A model generated the notes under the pieces. That model ran no database searches. It was not told where the DNA came from and worked only from the letters and a program-made list of their open reading frames with translations. Made by a program: the position numbers and the translations under genes. A stretch of DNA of 9,870 nt, taken from the NCBI GenBank assembly GCA_937884235.1, contig CALGBT010000039.1:1-9870 (forward strand), written 5' to 3'. Below, piece after piece: positions 1 to 5,147 of this stretch (position 1 is its first letter; every line of letters begins with the position of its first letter). The stretch is from an uncultured Pseudomonadota bacterium (GTDB lineage: Bacteria > Myxococcota_A > UBA9042 > CAIXZC01).

Positions 1-180
1 GGTTTCTGGATGTCTAGTTCCGATAGCTGCGGCTGCACCAACTTCGAGCCCAACGGCGACAACAACACCGCCTACCGCATTTACCGCCGCACTACCGGCT
101 GCGAATTCGGCAACTGGAACGATGCCAGCAACACCATTGACATCCATGGCTGGGTGGTCTGTTCGACCAATGATAAGTAG
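1..180 (+). CDS. 3' end of an exported-looking Cys/Asn-rich protein (partial)
   Basis: The first forward frame is open from the left edge to a TAG at 178-180, giving the last 59 residues of a protein whose start lies outside the window. The fragment is rich in Asn, Ser, Thr and Gly, has few lysines, and carries four cysteines (fragment residues 10, 12, 34 and 54), two of them as a C-G-C motif. This composition is typical of the tail of an extracytoplasmic, disulfide-containing protein. No membrane segment or sorting motif is visible after the last cysteine; the protein ends in a short polar tail. I do not recognise the family. It runs in the same direction as the next gene, but 229 bases separate them and the next gene has its own promoter, so they are probably separate transcription units. 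Confidence 0.65.
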   Translation, partial: GFWMSSSDSCGCTNFEPNGDNNTAYRIYRRTTGCEFGNWNDASNTIDIHGWVVCSTNDK

Positions 181-200
181 CAGCCTGGATTCCTGCGCCT

Positions 201-398
201 TCATTCCCCTGCCGGGGCCGCCAAAGCGAAGAAGAGTACGGCGTCGCCGAAGAGGAAGCCGGTGACGTAGCCGGCTTTGATGGGAATGGTGTTGTGGAGT
301 GTGGCCGCGCTGCCAATGCCCAGCAGGATGGGCCCGGAATCGACATCGGTGCCGTCTCCCCGGCCATCCGGGAGTGGACCAGTTCGCTGCACGGTCAT
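201..398 (-). pseudogene. Probable remnant of the C-terminal end of a larger protein
   Basis: Read on the minus strand from about 398 down to a TGA at 203-201, this stretch encodes 65 residues. It begins with a polar, Gly/Asp-rich piece, then D-V-D-S-G-P-I-L-L-G-I-G-S-A-A-T, and ends in a hydrophobic G-D-A-V-L-F-F segment before the stop. From memory, a DxDSGP...G.G.SAT block followed some tens of residues later by a GDAxLF block just before the C-terminus occurs in a family of hypothetical proteins. Here the two blocks are only about 20 residues apart, and nothing upstream looks like the rest of the protein. I therefore read it as a remnant with its 5' part and an internal piece lost. No ribosome-binding site supports a functional small gene. 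The alternative is chance coding potential in GC-rich intergenic DNA. Confidence 0.4.
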
Positions 399-403
399 AT
401 AAT
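375..403 (+). promoter_or_regulatory. Sigma-70-type promoter, leaderless geometry
   Basis: A perfect TATAAT lies at 398-403. TGGACC at 375-380 matches the -35 consensus at four of six positions, and the spacer is exactly 17 bases. Transcription would be expected to begin about 7 bases after the -10 box, at or next to the A of the ATG at 410. There is no Shine-Dalgarno sequence between the promoter and that ATG. The promoter overlaps the end of the minus-strand remnant. Confidence 0.7.
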
Positions 404-409
404 CGTCTC

Positions 410-1465
410 ATGCAATGGAGAAAACAACAGGCAGCGCTCATTCATTCCGCCACCCGAGGCGTGGCCGCGGCCATTGGCCTTTTTGCGGTGGGCAATGCGG
501 TGGTAGGATGGTGGTTGGCCGGAACGATCTTCGACCAGAACATCTGGTGGATCGACTCCCGGCCGCTGCCCTACTGGCTGGCCAATCCGCTCATCGCCCT
601 GGCTGGCGGCCTGCTCGTCGCCTACGCATGGCGGCCTGGGATGGGAGGATGGCGGCGGCGGTTCACACGCTGCGGTTTGGCTGCGCTCCTCGCACTTTCG
701 GTCTGGAATACGCTTACTTATTGGGGATTGCTGGCACTGGGGACGATTGCGAGCCCATTTCCCTTCCCCTTGTCCCTACTGGTGGCGGTGCTGCTCTTCG
801 GGCTTTGGCGAGGTACCGGCACCGCGGTCGGTGGCACTGCCCGGAATTCTCCCCGCTGGCTACGAGTTGGCGTCGGCCTCATGGCCTTTGCCGCCATCCC
901 CGTCCTCTTTCCCCTAGCCCAGATGTTCTTTTACGGAAAGACGGACTATCGGCGCCCCGCTGACGTGGCCGTGGTATTCGGGGCGGCTGTGTGGCCGGGG
1001 AATCGACCCTCCCACGCGCTGGCTGATCGCGTCAATACGGGGATTGCGCTCTATCAAGAAGGGCTCGTGAAGAAACTGCTTTTCTCTGGTGGACCGTCGG
1101 ATACTGACGCCATTCTCCACGAAGTCGTCGTCATGCGCCAGATGGCCCTGGACGCCGGCATTCCTGACCACGACATCATCGTCGATGCCGATGGCATCAA
1201 CAGCCAGGCGACAGTGGCCAATACTATTCGCCTTTTCGCCGCCAACGAGTGGACTCAAGTGCTGGCGGTAAGTCATTTCTACCACTTGCCTCGCATCAAG
1301 ATGACGTACGCTCGGGCTGGTTTCACCGTCTACACGGTGCCGGCAGAAGAGACCCACGTGCTGCTGAAGCTTCCGTTCTATCTGGCCCGGGAAGTTGCCG
1401 CACTCTGGTTCTACTACCTCCGACCTCTCTGGGAGGGGACGTTGACCAGTCCGATTTCGACCTGA
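410..1465 (+). CDS. Multi-pass membrane protein with C-terminal DUF218 (SanA/YdcF/ElyC-like) domain
   Basis: This encodes 351 residues. The N-terminal half is hydrophobic, with likely membrane helices near residues 14-38, 54-74, 88-113, 118-133 and 152-175. After that comes a soluble DUF218-type domain (about 184-315): A-D-V-A-V-V-F-G-A-A-V (184-194), then the basic S-H-A-L-A-D-R-V segment (201-208), L-L-F-S-G-G (223-228), an acidic/Asn stretch ending N-S-Q-A-T-V-A-N-T (264-272), and V-S-H-F-Y-H-L-P-R (287-295). These are the conserved blocks of the SanA/YdcF/ElyC group, linked in Enterobacteria to envelope integrity and vancomycin exclusion; the chemical activity is not settled. The domain probably faces away from the cytoplasm (inference). 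I chose ATG 410 over an in-frame GTG at 299 because the extra 37 residues are unlike the family and the promoter would lie inside them. No terminator is evident downstream. Confidence 0.85.
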   Translation: MQWRKQQAALIHSATRGVAAAIGLFAVGNAVVGWWLAGTIFDQNIWWIDSRPLPYWLANPLIALAGGLLVAYAWRPGMGGWRRRFTRCGLAALLALSVWNTLTYWGLLALGTIASPFPFPLSLLVAVLLFGLWRGTGTAVGGTARNSPRWLRVGVGLMAFAAIPVLFPLAQMFFYGKTDYRRPADVAVVFGAAVWPGNRPSHALADRVNTGIALYQEGLVKKLLFSGGPSDTDAILHEVVVMRQMALDAGIPDHDIIVDADGINSQATVANTIRLFAANEWTQVLAVSHFYHLPRIKMTYARAGFTVYTVPAEETHVLLKLPFYLAREVAALWFYYLRPLWEGTLTSPIST

Positions 1466-1492
1466 CAACCACGCAGCTGTCGCCAAACTCCC

Positions 1493-1521
1493 TTGACTAT
1501 GGTGCTCGATTTTGATCTACT
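1493..1521 (+). promoter_or_regulatory. Extended -10 promoter for the ATPase-helicase-pfkA operon
   Basis: TTGACT at 1493-1498 matches the -35 consensus at five of six positions. After a 17-base spacer, TCTACT at 1516-1521 matches the -10 at four of six, helped by a TG at 1513-1514 in the extended -10 position. The predicted transcript start is near 1528. It sits 28 bases after the preceding stop codon and is the only convincing promoter I see before the five linked genes. Confidence 0.6.
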
Positions 1522-1527
1522 GGGTAC

Positions 1528-1666
1528 TCCTTTTGTAAGGGGAAGAGGGGAAACCTGCGACTTCCGCAACGGCGCTGTCCCATGTTGCACCACAAGACTG
1601 TCACCCTGTGCAGGAGAAGTTGCCAGCCACACTCTGGCAGAGTCCTACCAGAACTGGAGAGAAGCC
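1528..1666 (+). other. Long untranslated leader of the operon
   Basis: About 140 bases separate the predicted transcript start from the ATG at 1667. The leader contains a small hairpin, TGCCAG (1621-1626) pairing with CTGGCA (1634-1639) across a 7-base loop, 16 bases before the ribosome-binding site GGAGA at 1656-1660. Weaker short pairings exist further upstream (TGCAC 1586-1590 with GTGCA 1608-1612; GGAAG 1541-1545 with CTTCC 1561-1565). I recognise no riboswitch class. The region is open in frame with the downstream gene, but its codons look non-coding. Confidence 0.4.
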
Positions 1667-2551
1667 ATGACCATTACTGAGAAACCTGGACCAGAGACAG
1701 TCGAAGGTACCCAGAAAAAACTGCAGGCACTCGTGAAACAGTTGGAGAAACTGCTGGAAGCCAGCAAAAGCGTGAGCAAAGCTGAGAAGGCGGGGAAGAA
1801 CGTCTCCTTGTATGCGGCTGCCGAGATTGCTGAAACCCGCAAACGGCTCCTAGAAATAGAGAGCCTTGACTTATCTCGGCTGTCAGCTTCCCTGGGGGCC
1901 GGACTGGAGTCAATGGAGGCTGCGGCAAAGAAGACCGCCGAGCGGGAACTGATCCGGCTGCTGGGTGACCTTGAAGAGCGGCTTAAGGAATCTGGCTTCA
2001 CTCTCTCAGGACATTACCCGGAGTTGGTCTGCGGGGTTTTCACCATTGAATTCGAAACCACCGCCAGGGGAATGACCGCCACGGTATTCTACGGCCCCCG
2101 AATCGCCCGGCTGGCAACTGTGCCCGGTGGCGATGTGGAGAAAATTGCCGCCGCAATAGTTGAGGCCTCCCGAGAGTTGGGGGAGAGTCTCCTGCCGGGG
2201 GACCGCTTCCATGAATTGCTTCACCAGGCCTGGAGCCAACTTCACCTACGCAAGGGCAACCAATCGTCCTCCGTCGCTTTACCTATTCTGGAGGTTCTAG
2301 CGGAACTCTGCTTCGTCAGACAGGACGACCGTTTTCGCCGCAATCCGATCCGGGCGGCGTTCCAGCCCTACGGCCAGGTGAGTTTCTCATATCAGCTCTA
2401 TCAGCAGGGACGGGGTGATGACGATACCAGGGAACTGGTACTGGGAATCGCCACCCGTGAAGACGTGAAGAAGAAGGATAGCTTGTGGGTCCCACGCCGC
2501 CAGAGCGGTTTGGGGACGCACTACTCGACACTGGGTTTCAGGAGGGCATAG
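1667..2551 (+). CDS. Unrecognised coiled-coil protein, first gene of the ATPase-helicase module
   Basis: This encodes 294 residues and I cannot assign a named family. Residues about 13-45 and 82-110 are charged, Leu/Ala-rich helices with coiled-coil character. A compact domain follows: G-H-Y-P-E-L-V-C-G-V-F-T-I-E-F-E (115-130), F-Y-G-P-R-I-A-R-L (141-149), a helical stretch with R-F-H-E-L-L (180-185), then Q-V-S-F-S-Y-Q-L-Y (237-245). The protein ends in a basic, aromatic tail (W-V-P-R-R 274-278; T-H-Y-S-T-L-G-F-R 284-292). No Walker, nuclease or methylase motif is visible. ATG 1667 is preferred because GGAGA lies six bases upstream and the coiled coil begins just after it; the in-frame upstream extension starts within the promoter. 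Its TAG stop shares a base with the GTG of the next gene, implying tight co-expression. A partner or adaptor role for the ATPases is inference. Confidence 0.8.
   Translation: MTITEKPGPETVEGTQKKLQALVKQLEKLLEASKSVSKAEKAGKNVSLYAAAEIAETRKRLLEIESLDLSRLSASLGAGLESMEAAAKKTAERELIRLLGDLEERLKESGFTLSGHYPELVCGVFTIEFETTARGMTATVFYGPRIARLATVPGGDVEKIAAAIVEASRELGESLLPGDRFHELLHQAWSQLHLRKGNQSSSVALPILEVLAELCFVRQDDRFRRNPIRAAFQPYGQVSFSYQLYQQGRGDDDTRELVLGIATREDVKKKDSLWVPRRQSGLGTHYSTLGFRRA
2541..2546 (+). promoter_or_regulatory. Ribosome-binding site that fixes the GTG start at 2551
   Basis: GGAGGG, preceded by an A, ends four bases before GTG 2551. The stop codon of the upstream gene (TAG 2549-2551) overlaps this GTG by one base. 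The alternative in-frame start at 2485 lacks a comparable site and would overlap the upstream gene by 67 bases. Confidence 0.75.
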
Positions 2552-3792
2552 TGGACGCGACTCTGACTCAATTCGACGCACGACGCATCATCAACACGGT
2601 GGGGGCCGCAGGGCAACCGCCATCCTGGGGGGCCCACCTCTTCACTGATGCCTTCGAAGAGACTCTGGCCCTGCTGGACCAGGACTACTTCTCGGACTAC
2701 TTGAAGCAAGGTGGGTCGGTTTTCAAGCTGGTGGTCGGGCATTATGGCGGTGGCAAGACTCACTTCCTCTATCTTCTGCGACAACTCGCCTGGAAAAACG
2801 ACTACGCTGCGGCCTACGTCTCGCTTAATCCGGACCAGGCTCCTTTCCATCGGCTGGACCTCGTTTATCGTGCCATTGCCTCGGCTCTGACCTATCCACC
2901 GGACGACCAGATGGAGCACCGCGGTCTGATGCCTCTCCTGAAAGCCACGGTGGCGCGCTGGACGCAGCTGAGCAGTGACGCCTCCCCGACAATGCTGACC
3001 TCTCTGGCCACAGATTCGACCCGTGAGTTGGAGAACCTGAACTTCCAACGGGCCATGCAAAAGGCCTTGGAAGCGCTCATCGACGGCGACGAAGAGACTG
3101 CGGAGGGTCTGGTTCACTGGCTCTCGTCCCAAGGCTTCGACCGTGCCCGACTCAAGCCCCACGGCATTCTCGCCCCCATCGACAGGTCATCTGCCTTCTC
3201 CTGTCTGCGCTCGCTGGCCCGGTGGGTGCGGCAGGCGGGATACTCAGGGCTGGTCATTCTCTTCGATGAGGCCGAGCGTACGCCCAGTTTATCGGGGCGC
3301 CAGAAGGAGTTCATGCTGAGTAACTTGCGGGAGCTCATCGACGAATCGGCTCGGGGCACTCTGGCCGGCGCCTTCGTGGCCTATGCGGTGCCCGATTACC
3401 GCTTCTTCGACGGCAAGACAGGGGTCTACGAGGCTGTGAAACAGCGCACCGCCTCAATGTTCGACATGTACAACCCCAGCGGCGTGCGCATTGATTTGGA
3501 AACCCTGGTGGACGATGTGGAAGGTCATCTGGCCAGTATCGGCAGGAAGCTGTGGCGGATCATGGAAATCGCCTACGCCGAGGAACTCGATGAAGGTAAA
3601 GTAGAGGCTGCGTTGCAGTCCATCGGCAAGGCAGTGCTGGCGGCCCGCTTCGCGGACATCAGCTTCCGCCGCTTGTTCGTGCAGTCCCTGGTTAGAGGCC
3701 TGGAGCAGGTGCGACGTGATGCGTCACTGCAGGTAACGCGTGATTGGGCGGATGATCTTGTGGACCACTACGTCTCGGGAGGGCGTTCATGA
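2551..3792 (+). CDS. P-loop ATPase, DUF2791/BREX BrxD-like (first of two)
   Basis: This encodes 413 residues from a GTG start. After an A-R-R-I-I-N-T segment (10-16), the characteristic opening of DUF2791-type ATPases, comes G-G-S-V-F-K-L-V-V leading into Walker A G-H-Y-G-G-G-K-T-H (63-71, Lys69). The hydrophobic Walker B strand L-V-I-L-F-D-E-A-E ends with Asp239-Glu240, followed by R-E-L-I-D (about 263-267) and the strand G-A-F-V-A-Y-A-V-P-D. Established knowledge: this family includes BrxD of type 2 BREX and relatives near DNA-processing helicases; they are predicted to couple ATP hydrolysis to assembly on DNA. All nucleotide-binding residues appear intact, so it is probably active. The gene begins on the last base of its predecessor's stop, and its TGA overlaps the next ATG (ATGA, 3789-3792). 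The exact family assignment is from motif recognition, not a profile search. Confidence 0.8.
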   Translation: MDATLTQFDARRIINTVGAAGQPPSWGAHLFTDAFEETLALLDQDYFSDYLKQGGSVFKLVVGHYGGGKTHFLYLLRQLAWKNDYAAAYVSLNPDQAPFHRLDLVYRAIASALTYPPDDQMEHRGLMPLLKATVARWTQLSSDASPTMLTSLATDSTRELENLNFQRAMQKALEALIDGDEETAEGLVHWLSSQGFDRARLKPHGILAPIDRSSAFSCLRSLARWVRQAGYSGLVILFDEAERTPSLSGRQKEFMLSNLRELIDESARGTLAGAFVAYAVPDYRFFDGKTGVYEAVKQRTASMFDMYNPSGVRIDLETLVDDVEGHLASIGRKLWRIMEIAYAEELDEGKVEAALQSIGKAVLAARFADISFRRLFVQSLVRGLEQVRRDASLQVTRDWADDLVDHYVSGGRS

Positions 3793-5147
3793 TTCAGGGC
3801 GGCGACCTGGTCGAGCACCCCAATTTCGGACCGGGACTCGTGGCCGAAACCCGTCATGGCGGGTACGAGGCCAGGGTTGATTTCACTGGCTATGCCATCT
3901 GGGTTCCGGCCGCGAAACTCTCCCTCCTGGAGAAGAATGCTGGAGTCGTGAAGCGAGGACGCGTCCAGGCCAATAGCCTGGTAAGAGTGCCAGCTTCAGT
4001 GGATTTCCAGTCGCGTCACGTCATCGAGAGCTTGCGGCTTGGGGTCGTCCCCGACTTCGGCATCAGGGACTGGACTGTGGGACGCACTGAGGAATTTGCC
4101 CAGATTCGCACCTGGCTGGATGACGAAGCCGAAGGGTCGTTGCTGATTGAAGGGAAATACGGGTCTGGCAAGACCCACATGTTACGCCACTTCGCCCAGA
4201 CCGCGCTGGAAGAGGGCCGGGCAGTTTCGCTTATCCGAGTGGACCCGGGCGAAGAGAACAGCTCCTTCCCCTATCGCTTCTTCGTCAGCGTCATGCGTAA
4301 CCTCCAGATCCCCTACCAGGGCAGCATCACTGACATCCGCACCGTCTTCCGTGAACGGGTACTGGAATCAACGACAACCTGCATCGACGACCACATCTTC
4401 CTGGGACCGTTCGCCGCGGCCATCAGGGCCGGCAAAGATACCGATGCCGACTGGTTGGGCTTCATGGGGGAGAAGGGGGGGTCGGCACGGTTTCCGTCGT
4501 CCTGCGACTTCACCACCGTTGCCAATATTGTCTGCAATCTGTTGAGTGCGATTTCCAGATTCCTGGTAGATGAAGTTGACGTAGGTGGCATTCTCCTACT
4601 CGTCGACGAGGCGGAGACGGCAGAGGTGAGGCGCTATCCCTACCACTGGAAGCGAACGCTCAACTTCTTTCGGGGGCTCGCCCTGGTAGCCAACGACGAT
4701 TCCGTCCTGGAAGAGGAGAGCGAACCCAACGCCACCGGTGTACGCATCGGCGAAGTGACCGGCTTGGTCTACTCTGGGCACTACCCCGGCGTGCGCTACT
4801 ACCACAAGGTCCCAACGTATCTGAAGTTGGTGCTGGCCCTCACCGATTGCCGCGTCAAGGGCAAGCTGGAAGGTTGGAAGGCCAACCAGCCGTTGGTCCG
4901 ACTCTCGGACATCCGGCGCGAGGACCTGAGACAGCTGTTTGCTCGTGCAGCAGGTGTTTACTCGGCGTTGCACGGCGTCCGGATTCCACCCCACCTGGAG
5001 CGGTGGGTTCTGCATGATGTGCTCTATGAAGCGTTCGCCGCGGCCTCCATCAGGGGGTTCATGAAGGCCTTGATTGAGGTCATGGACTTCTTGCGACACC
5101 ATCCGGGAACGCCGTTGGAAAGTCTGAATTCCTTGCGGGAGTTCTGA
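3789..5147 (+). CDS. P-loop ATPase, DUF2791/BREX BrxD-like, with N-terminal SH3/Tudor-like domain (second of two)
   Basis: This encodes 452 residues. Residues about 4-48 (G-D-L-V-E-H-P-N-F-G-P-G-L-V then R-V-D-F and W-V-P...L-S-L-L) have the spacing of a small SH3/Tudor-like barrel, as at the C-terminus of PcrA/UvrD or in CarD-type RNA-polymerase-binding proteins. Then come T-V-G-R (96-99), a usual DUF2791 lead-in, Walker A G-K-Y-G-S-G-K-T-H (122-130, Lys128), and Walker B I-L-L-L-V-D-E-A-E with Asp273-Glu274. GGGAGGG at 3777-3783 is a good ribosome-binding site, and the start overlaps the preceding stop. It resembles the preceding gene product only in the ATPase core, so the pair probably forms a hetero-complex (inference). 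Polymerase or nucleic-acid binding by the barrel is also inference. A run of seven G lies at 4475-4481. The stop overlaps the helicase start by one base. Confidence 0.82.
   Translation: MIQGGDLVEHPNFGPGLVAETRHGGYEARVDFTGYAIWVPAAKLSLLEKNAGVVKRGRVQANSLVRVPASVDFQSRHVIESLRLGVVPDFGIRDWTVGRTEEFAQIRTWLDDEAEGSLLIEGKYGSGKTHMLRHFAQTALEEGRAVSLIRVDPGEENSSFPYRFFVSVMRNLQIPYQGSITDIRTVFRERVLESTTTCIDDHIFLGPFAAAIRAGKDTDADWLGFMGEKGGSARFPSSCDFTTVANIVCNLLSAISRFLVDEVDVGGILLLVDEAETAEVRRYPYHWKRTLNFFRGLALVANDDSVLEEESEPNATGVRIGEVTGLVYSGHYPGVRYYHKVPTYLKLVLALTDCRVKGKLEGWKANQPLVRLSDIRREDLRQLFARAAGVYSALHGVRIPPHLERWVLHDVLYEAFAAASIRGFMKALIEVMDFLRHHPGTPLESLNSLREF

Noticed and set aside
206..217. CCCC/GGGG hairpin after the first partial gene as a terminator
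   Set aside because: Only four paired bases and no T-run follows.
299..409. In-frame N-terminal extension of the DUF218 protein from a GTG at 299
   Set aside because: The 37 extra residues are Arg/Cys-rich and unlike a membrane-protein N-terminus, the stretch contains the promoter, and no ribosome-binding site precedes it.
1493..1666. In-frame extension of the first module gene from a TTG at 1493
   Set aside because: It would begin inside the -35 box; ATG 1667 has a well-spaced GGAGA site and the coiled-coil protein starts there.
1582..1680. Upstream reading frame of 32 codons overlapping the start of the first module gene
   Set aside because: There is no ribosome-binding site and the peptide shows no stalling-type motif; probably chance.
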